The notes under the pieces: model-generated | Told to the model about the DNA's origin: nothing | What the model saw: only the letters and a program-made list of their open reading frames with translations | Database searches by the model: none | Position numbers and translations under genes: made by a program | Origin: Aliirhizobium wenxiniae | GTDB lineage: Bacteria; Pseudomonadota; Alphaproteobacteria; Rhizobiales; Rhizobiaceae | Reading direction: 5' to 3' | DNA length: 64,000 nucleotides | Assembly (NCBI RefSeq): GCF_014201355.1 | Contig: NZ_JACHEG010000011.1 | Span: 62,001 to 126,000 of the forward strand | Shown: one piece after another, positions 35,205 to 44,108 of the stretch | Layout of the letters: each line of letters starts with the position of its first letter | Position numbering within the stretch: position 1 is the first letter of the stretch

Positions 35205-35855
35205 ATGCTGAAACAAGAGGTTATCGCCACCATTCGGGAAAGCGGCATTATTGCCATCGCCCGCGGGCTTTCTCCCGCAGACGTGGTGCCGACAGCCGAA
35301 GCGCTGCTGAAGGGTGGCGTCAAGGTATTCGAGATCACCTGCAACAGCCCTTCGGTCTATGAGGGCATCCGGGCGCTGAAATCGGCGCTCGGCAATGACA
35401 TGCGGATTGGCGCCGGTACCGTCGTCAATCCCGTTTCCGCGACACTGGCACTCGATGCCGGCGCTGACTTCGCTCTCGCGCCGAATTTTGAGCCGGACGT
35501 CATCGCCGCCGTCCATGAACGGCAGCGGTTGATGATCCCCTCGGTTACGACACCGACCGAAGTCGTAAAAGCCTATCGGCTGGGTTGCGATCTGCTGAAA
35601 CTTTTTCCGGCTGGCAGTCTCGGCCCGGGCTACATCAAGGATCTAAGAGGGCCGTTTGCGGAAGCGGCTCTCATCCCGGTCGGCGGTGTCGGCCTGGACA
35701 ATCTGGAGGCTTTTGCTCGCGCCGGCGCATTTGCTGCAGGTGTCGGCAGCAATCTCATCCGCCGCGACCTGATCGCGGCCGGAAACTGGCAGGAACTGAC
35801 AGCCGAGGCGCGCCGCTTCGTCGCTGCCTTTGCAGCCGGACGGACCAGCGCGTAA
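35205..35855 (+). CDS. dgoA: 2-Dehydro-3-deoxy-6-phosphogalactonate aldolase
   Basis: This 216-residue class I aldolase has the KDPG/KHG-aldolase barrel. The Schiff-base Lys is in CDLLKLFPAG, and the catalytic Glu is in FEITCNSP. It cleaves the phosphorylated keto-deoxy acid to pyruvate and glyceraldehyde-3-phosphate. It follows dgoK and the transporter in one operon. The D-galactonate dehydratase that should come before dgoK in the pathway is not in the window. Confidence 0.88.
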   Translation: MLKQEVIATIRESGIIAIARGLSPADVVPTAEALLKGGVKVFEITCNSPSVYEGIRALKSALGNDMRIGAGTVVNPVSATLALDAGADFALAPNFEPDVIAAVHERQRLMIPSVTTPTEVVKAYRLGCDLLKLFPAGSLGPGYIKDLRGPFAEAALIPVGGVGLDNLEAFARAGAFAAGVGSNLIRRDLIAAGNWQELTAEARRFVAAFAAGRTSA

Positions 35856-35910
35856 TCGCGCCGGTTGCCGATCGCGCCGTCACGAAACGGTAAATACTGG
35901 AGTTAAGATC

Positions 35911-36864
35911 ATGACGTTCGACAAAACCGAAGCAAAGGTAGTCAAGGCGGCCTTTCTTCCCCCGGCGCTTGCCAAGCGCCTGGACGAAACCTGCACGCTT
36001 GCAGACTGGGACCTGCTGAACGAAACTGAGCGCAAGGCCGCGGCCGAAGACGCCCGCGTCCTTGCCGTAAACGGTGAATCGATCGTCACTGCCGAGTTCA
36101 TCGCGCAGTTTCCCAAGCTGGAACTGATCGCCGATTTCGGCGTCGGTTACGACGGTATCGACGTGGCAGCCGCCCATGCGCGCGGCATCGCCGTCAGCAA
36201 TACACCGGGCGTTTTGACCGACGATGTGGCGGACATGGCGATGGGGCTGCTTCTGGCGACATCGAGACAGATCGTCGAGGCGCAACGCTTCATCGAGCGG
36301 GGCGACTGGGCAAAGGGCGGCTTCACCTGGACCAAAAAAGTATCGGGTGGCAAGCTCGGTATTGCCGGCATGGGCCGTATCGGTCAGGCCATTGCACGCC
36401 GTGCCGCCGGTTTCGAGATGGAAATCAGCTATACGGACCGGCAGGCCATTCCCGGCTTGCCGTACACCTTCGTCGGCGATCTTGCGACGCTGGCTGCCGA
36501 GGTGGATTTCCTGATCATGTGCGTCAACGGCGGCGAGAAGACGCGCGCCCTGGTCGATGCGGAAATCCTGAAGGCACTTGGCCCGGAAGGTATCCTGATA
36601 AATATCGCCCGAGGCACGGTGATCGACGAGACCGCTTTGATCGCGGCCCTCGATGCCGGGATCATCGCCGGTGCGGGGCTCGACGTGTTCGAATGCGAAC
36701 CGGATGTCCCATCCGCGCTGCATGGCCGGCCAAACGTGGTCGTGACGCCTCACATGGCAAGCGCTACTCACGCAACGCGCAAGGCGATGGGCGATCTCGT
36801 TTTCGAGAATATTGCGGCCCATTTTTCTGGCCAGCCGTTAAAGAATCCGGTCAATCCTTACTGA
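35911..36864 (+). CDS. D-isomer-specific 2-hydroxyacid dehydrogenase
   Basis: This 317-residue enzyme has LGIAGMGRIGQAIARR (nucleotide site), INIARGTVIDE (catalytic Arg) and VTPHMASAT (catalytic His). Glyoxylate/hydroxypyruvate-reductase-like members reduce 2-keto acids. ATG 35911 has GGAGTTAAG upstream; longer starts overlap dgoA without support. Its place in the dgo operon suggests reduction or oxidation of a keto-aldonate side product. Confidence 0.83.
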   Translation: MTFDKTEAKVVKAAFLPPALAKRLDETCTLADWDLLNETERKAAAEDARVLAVNGESIVTAEFIAQFPKLELIADFGVGYDGIDVAAAHARGIAVSNTPGVLTDDVADMAMGLLLATSRQIVEAQRFIERGDWAKGGFTWTKKVSGGKLGIAGMGRIGQAIARRAAGFEMEISYTDRQAIPGLPYTFVGDLATLAAEVDFLIMCVNGGEKTRALVDAEILKALGPEGILINIARGTVIDETALIAALDAGIIAGAGLDVFECEPDVPSALHGRPNVVVTPHMASATHATRKAMGDLVFENIAAHFSGQPLKNPVNPY

Positions 36865-36921
36865 CAGGTTATGGTTTCGGCCGGGCATGTTCGGCCGAAA
36901 CCCACCATTGACGGGTTCCTG

Positions 36922-37836
36922 TCATCCGCGCATGGACAGGGGGCCGGAAGAAATCTCCGCCGGTGCCTCGCCGAGTGCCTGTGATATCGATTGCGCGGTG
37001 GCGGCCACAACCGGCCCCAGATCCAGCATCCTTTCTTCGGACATATGAAAGCTGGCGCTTGCGATACTAACAGCCGCAATCACCTCGCCATTCACATCGC
37101 GTATTGGCGCACCCACGCAGCGGATGCCGATCTCGTTCTCCTCGAACTCCATGACCCAGCCACGCTGGCGATAATCACGCATGGCGGCGAGATAGTCCGA
37201 CCAGGCGGGCAGGGGAGGACGTTCGCCGGTGGTTCGCTCTCGTAGCAGGACCGCCTCGTCATAGACCTCCTGCCACCGCTCTTCCGTCATGCCGAGCATC
37301 AAGGCACGCCCGACGCCGGTCGACGCCAACGGCATGCGTTGGCCGATCCGGGATCGCATTTCCAGTCCACGCTGCCCCGACAACTTGTCGAGATAGAGCA
37401 CATGCGGACCCTCGATCTGGCCAAGGTGGATGGTATCCCCGCAGAAATCGGCAAGTTTTTCGAGAAATGGCCGCGCCAGCTGGGTCAAAGGTCGCTGCTC
37501 GCGGGCCCGGGTGCCGAGATAGATGAGTTTGTAGCCGAGCGTATACCCCTGATAGGGAACATGATGCAGGTAGCCTTCGGCCACGAGATTGCTCAGCACC
37601 CTATGGGTGGTGCTGCGCGGCATGCCGAGTCTCTCAGACAGTCGCTTCACATCGCAAATGCCCTGCGCGACATGTTCCAGCAGGTTCAGTCCTCGAAGCA
37701 AGGTCTGCGTTCCTGTGGGCGGCTTGCCGCCGGCCGGAGGAGTTTTTTCTTCAACGCGCGAGGGGCGATGCTGGGTGGGCTGGCGCGTCAAAAACACTCT
37801 CCAATTTGATAGGCTGACACCAGCTACCATGTTCAT
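36922..37836 (-). CDS. IclR-family transcriptional regulator
   Basis: This 304-residue protein has an N-terminal helix-turn-helix (about 45-100; LLRGLNLLEHVA, RLSERLGMPRSTTHRVLSNL) and the IclR effector domain (about 120-295; GQRMPLASTGVGRALM, ENEIGIRCVGAPIRD). It is convergent with the dgo operon and probably controls it. About 35 poorly conserved residues precede the HTH, so the true start may be a few codons downstream. Confidence 0.86.
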   Translation of the reverse strand: MNMVAGVSLSNWRVFLTRQPTQHRPSRVEEKTPPAGGKPPTGTQTLLRGLNLLEHVAQGICDVKRLSERLGMPRSTTHRVLSNLVAEGYLHHVPYQGYTLGYKLIYLGTRAREQRPLTQLARPFLEKLADFCGDTIHLGQIEGPHVLYLDKLSGQRGLEMRSRIGQRMPLASTGVGRALMLGMTEERWQEVYDEAVLLRERTTGERPPLPAWSDYLAAMRDYRQRGWVMEFEENEIGIRCVGAPIRDVNGEVIAAVSIASASFHMSEERMLDLGPVVAATAQSISQALGEAPAEISSGPLSMRG

Positions 37837-38239
37837 CAGACCGAAGCCAAGGAATGACGACCATGACAGTCTGGCAGTTAAAGGTAGTGTAGCACAACGT
37901 TCTTTGGCGACTAATATGGGGCCAATTGGCGCATTGTAGGCCGGATAGATGTGCCCTCAACGGGTCGCAACCCGGTCTCTTGACGCTCTGCGTCTTTGAA
38001 GTCTCCAGCCTCGTTCTTGCCTAATTGCCCTCTCGTGTTGTTTGGCGCGCTTGGGTTAGCTCCGCGTAACCAAAGAGGTGAAGCTATTCGCCCGCCACCT
38101 TCCTCGGATCAGGATTCGGGTCAGTGGTTTCGATCCTTTCAAGAGCGAATGACCGGGAGAAATCGTTTCGCGTGGGCTAATGCAGTAATAATACTCCAAG
38201 GTTAGGTCACTGCAGGCCAGTGGTTGAGGGGATGTTGTC
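37837..38239. other. Gap with no recognised gene
   Basis: Only short open frames without domains or good ribosome-binding sites are seen on either strand. The segment adjoins a LysR remnant and is probably decayed sequence. Confidence 0.4.
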
Positions 38240-38540
38240 GACTGGCTTTTACTCAACATGGTTCGAAGTGATTGAAAAACCGCTTTCACCGCGCTGGTGA
38301 TCACGGAATCTCCGCGCCAGATTAGGCCGAATAGATCGCGGCGGGCGATCACAGTGACTGGGAGCGCTGCAAGAATTTCCATTTTCTCGTAGAGGCCGAT
38401 AAACGAAGGAGGCAGGAGAGTGATCGTATCGGCCCGCGCCAAAGGCGAGAGCGTCAATCTCGTTGACGATGTTTCCATCATCATTGTGGAAAATGCGTTC
38501 CCTGAAGGGAATGCGGTGCTTCTGGATCGAGGCACAAGAG
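38240..38540 (-). pseudogene. C-terminal fragment of a LysR-type regulator
   Basis: The minus strand encodes a stretch typical of the last 90 residues of a LysR co-inducer domain: STRLTLSPLARADTITLLPP followed by SFIGLYEKM, DLFGLIWRGD and AVKAVFQSLRTM. Nothing of the DNA-binding half is present upstream, where the M24 peptidase gene starts on the other strand. The frame runs on past the usual end. It is therefore a truncated relic. Edges are approximate. Confidence 0.65.
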
Positions 38541-38590
38541 AAACTATTTCGACTTTGGAACTTCGTCGTCAGTCCGATTAAGTCCTTCAC

Positions 38591-39847
38591 ATGAATCAGA
38601 GATTGGAACCGGACATGAGCGACATCGACAGGAACCGCGCGGCCAGGCTGATGGATGAGGCCGGTATCGATGCGCTCGTCCTTTTCCAGCCGGAATCTTT
38701 TCGTTATGCGGTCGGTGCGCCGGCAGGCGTAGCGACGATGTGGGGCAGGGCCGGGGGCGCCATCGCACTGGTGCCAGCGCAGTCGGATGCAACTCTTGCA
38801 GCCATCGTCAGCGATCATGCGGCGGCGACGGTGCGCAGCAAGGCATCCGATGTCGAGGTGCGAACCCATCGTATCTGGATCGACATGCTCGACGTGACAG
38901 GCGCCAAGACTGTGCAGGAGATCGGTGAAGCTTATCGACGTTCGGGAACCGGTGGGCCGCGCCCGGAAACCTTCGATCGGTCCGCGGTTTTCGATCTTCT
39001 GAAAGATCTTCTTCACGAGCGCGGCCTGGCAGGGGCACGCCTTGGTGTCGATCTCGAATTTATGCCAGCCGCGGATTTTGACGCTTTGAAGCACAGATTG
39101 CCGCAAGTCGATTGGCTGGATGGCTCCACCGTCCTACGGCGAATGCGCGCGGTGAAAACGCCGGTCGAGATAGAACGGTTGCGTCGAGCGTCTCACGCGG
39201 CCGAGGCAGGGTTGGAAGCTATGGCGCAGACGATCCGGCCGGGTGTGGCCTTGCCGGCGCTATCGGCCACATGGAAGGCCGGTGCGCAGGCCGCCGCCGC
39301 CAAGGGCGGCTTCTCCCTCAGCGGGCATTGGGATTACATCTCTGTCGGCGCTGATCTTTCCGACATGGCGGCCGTCGTGGCGTCGGGCGATCTCATCAAG
39401 GCGGATGTCGGCACGCTCGTGGACGGTTATTCTTCGGACGGCGCAAGAACCTATACATTTGGTCGTCCGTCCGGGCTCGCATTGGATGTCTTCAAGGCGC
39501 TCGAGACGGCATTTCACGCTGGACTGGAACAGATCCGGCCCGGTAATTCCTTCGGATCGGTCCATGCTGCCATGCTTCAATCGATGCGCAAGGATGGCTT
39601 TTCAGAATATTATCGCGGCCATTTCGGTCACGCTGTCGGCGGCAGTGTCGGCATCGAGGAATGGCCGTTCTTCTCCGCAAATAATCAGGAGATCATCGAG
39701 CCGAACATGGTTGTGGCCCTGGAAGCGCCTTTCTATGGTCAGGGGCTTGGCGCTTTGATGATCGAGGACCAGTTTCTGGTAACCGGTTCAGGGGCCGAGT
39801 GCATGAATTGCTTGCCTCGCGCCTTGGTCGATGTGAGCAATCACTAG
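38591..39847 (+). CDS. M24-family metallopeptidase (Xaa-Pro aminopeptidase/creatinase-like)
   Basis: This 418-residue protein has a creatinase-type N-domain (about 1-165) and a pita-bread catalytic domain (about 185-410). The five metal-ligand sites are visible: Asp in IKADVGTL, Asp in GYSSDGART, His in GHFGHAVGG, Glu in ALEAPFYG and Glu in MIEDQF. It should act as a proline peptidase or on an amide such as creatine-like compounds. A second ATG at 38615 is an equally good start; neither has a clear ribosome-binding site. It stands alone among gene remnants. Confidence 0.82.
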   Translation: MNQRLEPDMSDIDRNRAARLMDEAGIDALVLFQPESFRYAVGAPAGVATMWGRAGGAIALVPAQSDATLAAIVSDHAAATVRSKASDVEVRTHRIWIDMLDVTGAKTVQEIGEAYRRSGTGGPRPETFDRSAVFDLLKDLLHERGLAGARLGVDLEFMPAADFDALKHRLPQVDWLDGSTVLRRMRAVKTPVEIERLRRASHAAEAGLEAMAQTIRPGVALPALSATWKAGAQAAAAKGGFSLSGHWDYISVGADLSDMAAVVASGDLIKADVGTLVDGYSSDGARTYTFGRPSGLALDVFKALETAFHAGLEQIRPGNSFGSVHAAMLQSMRKDGFSEYYRGHFGHAVGGSVGIEEWPFFSANNQEIIEPNMVVALEAPFYGQGLGALMIEDQFLVTGSGAECMNCLPRALVDVSNH

Positions 39848-40020
39848 ATCAGTCGGCCGCGGAAAAACCGGTGGGTCAAAAGTCTGCAGCGTGCCGGTTG
39901 TGTGTGTCAGCGCATGCCGGCGACGTATCTCCGCCTGATCGACAACTTGCAAAACCCCTACACATACCGATGGTTCGACTTCGCTCAAGATCGAGGCCGG
40001 CCCAGCTATTCTGATGAATA

Positions 40021-40275
40021 TCAGATCTTCCGCCGCGGGATCGTTGTCGAATAGATGTTGAGTGGCTGGAGGTATCGGTCTGCATTCGTGAGCGCCTCGA
40101 CCGAAGGCGATCGGTCTCGATTGGCCAAGAGCCCGCACAACACTTGCGAAATCGCCAGCGCAGGTGCCAAAGTGTGAAAGAAAGTCTGGCTTCCCGTCGA
40201 CACGAATGCCGTCTTATCCGCGATGGAGACAAGTGGCGAAACCTCGCTGTCAGTGATCGCAACGATCGTGGTCAA
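40021..40275 (-). pseudogene. C-terminal fragment of an RpiR-family regulator (SIS domain)
   Basis: The minus strand reads TTIVAITDSEVSPLVSIADK followed by TAFVSTGSQTFFHTLAPALA and a normal C-terminal end. This is the second half of the SIS phosphosugar-binding domain of RpiR regulators. The helix-turn-helix and first half are absent; upstream of about 40275 the sequence instead resembles a kinase on the other strand. It is a truncated relic. Confidence 0.65.
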
Positions 40276-40411
40276 GCTTGTCAGTACACATGGCGCAGGC
40301 GATGAATTCATCGGCGTTCTGGCGGCGGAACTGTTGTGGGGGCGTGGGATCGAGGCAGCGCTCGGTAAGGCAAACTAGGCCGCCGCAGCTCTGGTAAGCT
40401 CGGAACGCTGA
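40276..40411 (+). pseudogene. C-terminal fragment of a PfkB/ribokinase-family kinase with in-frame stop
   Basis: The plus strand encodes VSTHGAGDEFIGVLAAELLW, GRGIEAALGKAN and AAAALVSSER. This matches the end of PfkB sugar kinases (the GAGDxF motif with its catalytic Asp). A TAG at 40376-40378 interrupts it, and the upstream two thirds are missing. A terminator follows directly on the same strand. Start boundary is approximate. Confidence 0.65.
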
Positions 40412-40443
40412 CGGGTTATTTTCTCCAGACGCATTCACATCAG

Positions 40444-40475
40444 ATCCGTGCCGTATCAGCGGCACGGATTTTTAT
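40444..40475 (+). terminator. Rho-independent terminator after the kinase remnant
   Basis: ATCCGTGCCG and CGGCACGGAT form a perfect 10-bp stem with a TATCAG loop followed by TTTTT. It probably terminated the now broken kinase gene. Confidence 0.8.
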
Positions 40476-40480
40476 GTCTG

Positions 40481-40513
40481 ATTTCAGATATAGCCGTTGT
40501 GAACATCTGAAAT
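40481..40513. promoter_or_regulatory. Wide palindrome upstream of the DJ-1/PfpI gene
   Basis: ATTTCAGAT and ATCTGAAAT are perfect 9-base inverted arms 15 bases apart. The pair is about 130 bases before the gene, in AT-rich sequence, and could be an operator. Its regulator is unknown. Confidence 0.45.
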
Positions 40514-40640
40514 AAGATAAATAAATTTCTGGAATTTCTTCCCCCAAGGCATAACGAGCCATCAACAACAAACGCGTTGATGGCGAACATCCGATATCGA
40601 TAGAGAATGGATGGGCGACGTCAGCGGCAAGGAGATCGAC

Positions 40641-41333
40641 ATGAAAATCCTGATGGTTCTCACCTCCCACGACCAACTCGGCAACACGGGCAAGAAGACC
40701 GGTTTCTGGCTGGAAGAGTTTGCCGCTCCCTATTATGCCTTCGTGGAAGCGGGTGCCGAGATTGTCGTGGCTTCGCCAAAAGGCGGCCAGCCGCCGCTCG
40801 ATCCCAAGAGCGACGAGCCGGATTTCCAGACGGACGAAACCCGTCGCTTCAATCGGGATGCCGCTGCCCAGGCCGTTCTGGCCAATACAGTCAGGCTCTC
40901 GACCGTTTCGCCGAGAGATTTCGATGCCGTGTTTTATCCGGGTGGCCATGGCCCGCTCTGGGATCTCGCTGAGGACAAGACGTCGATTGCGCTGATCGAG
41001 GCAATGTATGCCGACGGCAAGCCCGTCGCCTTCGTTTGCCACGCACCGGGCGTTCTGAAGAACGTGAAGGCACCTGGTGGCAGGTCGATTGTTGCCGATA
41101 GGAAGGTGACCGGCTTCGCCAACACGGAAGAAGAAGCCGTACAGCTTACCAATATCGTACCTTTTCTCGTTGAGGACATGCTGAAGGGAAACGGCGGGAT
41201 CTATTCGAAGACCGGTGACTGGCAGTCTCATGTCGTGACGGACGGCAATCTCATCACCGGTCAAAATCCGGGTTCATCGACAGCCACCGCGGGCGTACTC
41301 GTTGCGGCTCTCGCCGCGGCCAGGCAGGCTTGA
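40641..41333 (+). CDS. DJ-1/PfpI-family protein (Hsp31-like)
   Basis: This 230-residue protein has the class I amidotransferase-like fold. The nucleophile Cys lies in FVCHAPG (nucleophile elbow) and the acidic partner lies early, in GFWLEEF. The pattern fits Hsp31/YajL-type glyoxalases or chaperones that handle methylglyoxal damage. AAGGAG six bases before ATG 40641 decides the start over an upstream ATG. It is next to a quinone oxidoreductase and an HxlR regulator, so electrophile defence is likely. Confidence 0.85.
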   Translation: MKILMVLTSHDQLGNTGKKTGFWLEEFAAPYYAFVEAGAEIVVASPKGGQPPLDPKSDEPDFQTDETRRFNRDAAAQAVLANTVRLSTVSPRDFDAVFYPGGHGPLWDLAEDKTSIALIEAMYADGKPVAFVCHAPGVLKNVKAPGGRSIVADRKVTGFANTEEEAVQLTNIVPFLVEDMLKGNGGIYSKTGDWQSHVVTDGNLITGQNPGSSTATAGVLVAALAAARQA

Positions 41334-41379
41334 GCCTGCCTTCTGGCTCGCAGCGACGATAAAAAATCCCATATCAGCA

Positions 41380-41411
41380 ATGGTCCGCAGGCCTTGCCGC
41401 CTGCGGACCAT
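41380..41411. terminator. Perfect inverted repeat after the DJ-1/PfpI gene
   Basis: ATGGTCCGCAGGC and GCCTGCGGACCAT form a perfect 13-bp stem with a CTTGCC loop, 46 bases after the stop. No T run follows on plus, so terminator function is tentative. Confidence 0.5.
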
Positions 41412-41482
41412 AAATTGCCTGCCATGCTCTTCTATAGAAGGCCGCAGGCGGAATGGTTTCGATACTGAAGGAGAATTATTTC

Positions 41483-42439
41483 ATGAAGGCTGCGCTTTAT
41501 CATGAGGCCGGCGGTCCGGATACGTTGCATTACGAAGATGTTGCAGACCCTGTTCCCGCAGACGATGAATTGCTGATCCGTGTCGAAGCCATCAGCATCG
41601 AAGGCGGCGATCTCGTTGGCCGTCGTGACTTGGCGCCGGGCAAGAACGAGATTCCCGGATATTCCGCAGCCGGTGAGATCGTCGGGATGGGCAAGGATGT
41701 CGAAGGCTTTTCCCTCGGCCAGAAAGTCACGACCTTCCATTGGAAGGGCTCGCATGCACAGTTGCGTGCGGCGCCCGCCCGCAACAGTTTTCTGATCCCG
41801 GATGGTCTCGACATCGGTATTGCCTCGACCATTCCAGTCGGCCCCGGCACTGCCGCCTGGGCGCTGCATCTGGCGAAGCTGGCACCCGGACAGACGGTGC
41901 TGGTTCTCGGTGCGGCCGGAGGCGTCGGCCTTGCCACTGTGCAACTTGCTGCCAAGCTCGGCGCTCGTGTGATCGGCACCGGCACCCGGCCTGAATCGCT
42001 TGAGAGGATACGGGAATACGGACTGAACGATGGTATCGTCGTCGGTGAAAGACCGGCCAGCGAACAGATCCGCGCGCTACTGGGCGGCAACAAGGTCGAT
42101 GTCATCATCGACACGATCGGTGGTGACGCTCTTGTCGATGCCCTGGACGTTTTGAAAGACGGTGGCAATGCCGTGCTGATCGGCGTGTTCGGCGGCCGTG
42201 CAACAAAGATTGATGCGGGACGTCTGCTGAAGCACCGCCATACCGTGATCGGTTGCCTTCTTGGTCCGGAAATGGGTGATGAGGTGCCGCGCCGTCTCAT
42301 TTCCGAACTTTTCGAAATGGCGAAGCAGGGCGATCTGCGTGTGCCGATCGATGCGCGTTTTCCGTTGTCGGAAGCCGCTTCGGCGCATCGCAGAGCGGAA
42401 GAACGCGGCCGCATCGGCCGGGTGCTCATGGTGCCCTGA
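41483..42439 (+). CDS. Zinc-independent MDR oxidoreductase, NADPH:quinone reductase-like
   Basis: This 318-residue protein has the GroES-like N-domain and the nucleotide site VLGAAGGVGLATVQLA. It lacks the Cys/His zinc ligands of alcohol dehydrogenases, which places it in the quinone-oxidoreductase group. ATG 41483 is chosen because the MKAALYHEAGGP start is typical; AAGGAG lies upstream. Probable role: reduction of quinones or enones with NADPH. Confidence 0.85.
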   Translation: MKAALYHEAGGPDTLHYEDVADPVPADDELLIRVEAISIEGGDLVGRRDLAPGKNEIPGYSAAGEIVGMGKDVEGFSLGQKVTTFHWKGSHAQLRAAPARNSFLIPDGLDIGIASTIPVGPGTAAWALHLAKLAPGQTVLVLGAAGGVGLATVQLAAKLGARVIGTGTRPESLERIREYGLNDGIVVGERPASEQIRALLGGNKVDVIIDTIGGDALVDALDVLKDGGNAVLIGVFGGRATKIDAGRLLKHRHTVIGCLLGPEMGDEVPRRLISELFEMAKQGDLRVPIDARFPLSEAASAHRRAEERGRIGRVLMVP

Positions 42440-42452
42440 GCAGGCCTGATTG

Positions 42453-42500
42453 ACGCCGTTGTGGCCGCCGCCTTTCCGGTCGCGGCCACAACGGCGTTTT
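42453..42500. terminator. Strong bidirectional terminator between convergent genes
   Basis: ACGCCGTTGTGGCCGC and GCGGCCACAACGGCGT form a perfect 16-bp stem with a 13-base loop, followed by TTT. It separates the plus-strand quinone reductase from the minus-strand SDR. Confidence 0.8.
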
Positions 42501-42513
42501 CGAAGGTTGAGGG

Positions 42514-43574
42514 TCAGGGGATGAACCGTTCCCTACGCAGTTTCGCGAACAGATCGTAAAAGGCGTCATCCGTTGGCTGATATTCGAGAAAACCCCGCCG
42601 GCGGCTTTTCGACATGTCCGTCACCACTTCGATCGGCCGCCCGAGATCGGCATCCGTGTGCCAAGGTGAAGCCAACCGGGTGAGATCATGTTCGACAAGA
42701 CCGTGGCGCTCGGCGATATCCTTCCACACCGGAGCGTCATTCGCCATGATGCCTTCAAGCGGCGTGACGCTGCCATCGAATTCGGCAGCATCAATGCCGA
42801 ACCAGTCGGCAATCCGCTTCCACATCCATTTCCAGCGAAAAACATCGCCGTTGACGATGTTGAAATCTTCGTTGGCGGCCTCAGCCGCCGTTGCGGCCCA
42901 GAAGAGATGGCGGGCGAGCAGGTCGGCACTTGTCATGTCGGTAAGGCTGTTCCACTGGGCGTTGACACCGGGGAAACGGAACGGTCGGCCGGTTTCCTTG
43001 CAGATGCTGGCATAGACGGCGAGTGTCGTGCCCATGTTCATCGCATTGCCGATGGTCTTGCCGATAATCGTGTGCGGCCGGTGGATGCTCCAGTTAAAAC
43101 CGTCCCGTTTGGCGGCGGCAAATACTTCGTCCTCCTGGGCATAATAGAAATTGTCGATATCCAGCCGGCCCTGCTCCTCTCTGAACGGTGTCTGCGGCAG
43201 GCTGCCCTTACCATAGGCTTCGAAGGGTCCGAGATAGTGTTTCAGGCCGGTTACCAATGCGACATGGCGGACGGATTTGTGCGGCTGGAGTGCGTCGAGC
43301 AGATTGCGCACCATTGCGGCGTTGACGCGAATGTTTTCCGCTTCCGTCGGCTGGCGAAGCCAGCTTGAGAAAAAGACGTGGGTGGGGGGATGCCGGCCAG
43401 CGCCGAGGAGAGGGAAGTAGGATCGAGAAGGTCCGCCGCGACGGCGATCACGCCAGCCCGTGCCTGGGGTTTACGCGCAAGAGCGGAGACCTTCCACCCC
43501 TTGGCCACCAGCTGATCTACTGTCGCTGCTCCAGCTATTCCGGTTGCTCCGACCACGAGTGCGTGATTGGTCAT
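42514..43574 (-). pseudogene. SDR/NAD-dependent epimerase-like gene (PRISE type) with a poly-C frameshift
   Basis: Two minus-strand frames make one protein of about 353 residues. The first begins MTNHALVVGATGIAGAATVD (TGxxGxxG site) and runs to ALAGIPPP. The second continues with AMVRNLLDALQPHKSVRHVA and ends at 42514. The frames meet at a run of six C on the minus strand (43384-43389); seven C would restore the frame and give the normal THVFFSSW segment. The rest of the gene is intact. It may be a recent mutation, a phase-variable tract or a sequencing error. It is divergent from an HxlR regulator. Confidence 0.75.
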
Positions 43575-43631
43575 GATTGGTCTCCTGTTGATCTGGGAGC
43601 CATCTAGTGCGAATAGCGAAGCGGCGCCAGA

Positions 43632-43658
43632 AGGCACCCGGACGGGACATAGGCACCC
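43632..43658. promoter_or_regulatory. Direct repeat in the SDR/HxlR intergenic region
   Basis: AGGCACCC occurs twice, 19 bases apart (43632-43639 and 43651-43658), followed by a related AGGTAACC. The repeats lie between the divergent SDR and HxlR starts and may be HxlR sites. Confidence 0.4.
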
Positions 43659-43687
43659 TAAGGTAACCACACGAATGGAAGTCGGCC

Positions 43688-44056
43688 ATGCAGCCAGGAT
43701 CTCCTGACCACGAATGGCGCGAGGATTGCGGGCCGCGCCGCGTACTCGAGCTTTTTTCGAGCAAATGGACCAGCATGATCCTGCATGTGCTGGAAACCCG
43801 GCTTGGAGGATGCGCGCGGACGGGCGTTTTGCAACGCAGCCTGCCCGGCATTTCGAAGAAAATGCTCACTCAGACACTTCGCGATATGGAGGCTGCCAGG
43901 CTGATCGATCGCCGCGTCTTCGGCACTGTGCCGCCTGCTGTCGAATATAGCTTGACGCCATTGGGCCGGCGCTTCGTGGAGCCGATCACATTGCTCTATG
44001 ATTGGGCGAGAACGAATGCGGATGCACTTGACGAGATGGTCGGAAAATCGCGATAG
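43688..44056 (+). CDS. HxlR-family transcriptional regulator
   Basis: This 122-residue protein is a single winged helix of the HxlR type: ELFSSKWTSMILHVL, LPGISKKMLTQTLRDMEAA (recognition helix) and EYSLTPLGR. A Cys near residue 14 (EDCGP) sits where thiol-sensing members carry their redox Cys. It is divergent from the SDR gene and probably controls it in response to electrophiles or quinones. Confidence 0.85.
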   Translation: MQPGSPDHEWREDCGPRRVLELFSSKWTSMILHVLETRLGGCARTGVLQRSLPGISKKMLTQTLRDMEAARLIDRRVFGTVPPAVEYSLTPLGRRFVEPITLLYDWARTNADALDEMVGKSR

Positions 44057-44108
44057 CGGCCGCCGGTCAGCCAGAGACCGCGATCAGCAAAAGGAAAGAG
44101 AACAGGCG

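Noticed and set aside
38130..38160. Similarity of a CTTTCAAGAG stretch to one near 63110, suggesting a dispersed repeat
   Set aside because: The shared segment is only about 12-15 bases with poor flanks, too short to call a repeat family.
38420..38581. 53-codon plus-strand ORF with a good ribosome-binding site whose N-terminus resembles CsrA (SARAKGES, VDDVSIIIVEN)
   Set aside because: The opposite strand of the same bases encodes a clear LysR co-inducer domain. The second half of the ORF does not fit CsrA, so the likeness is probably chance.
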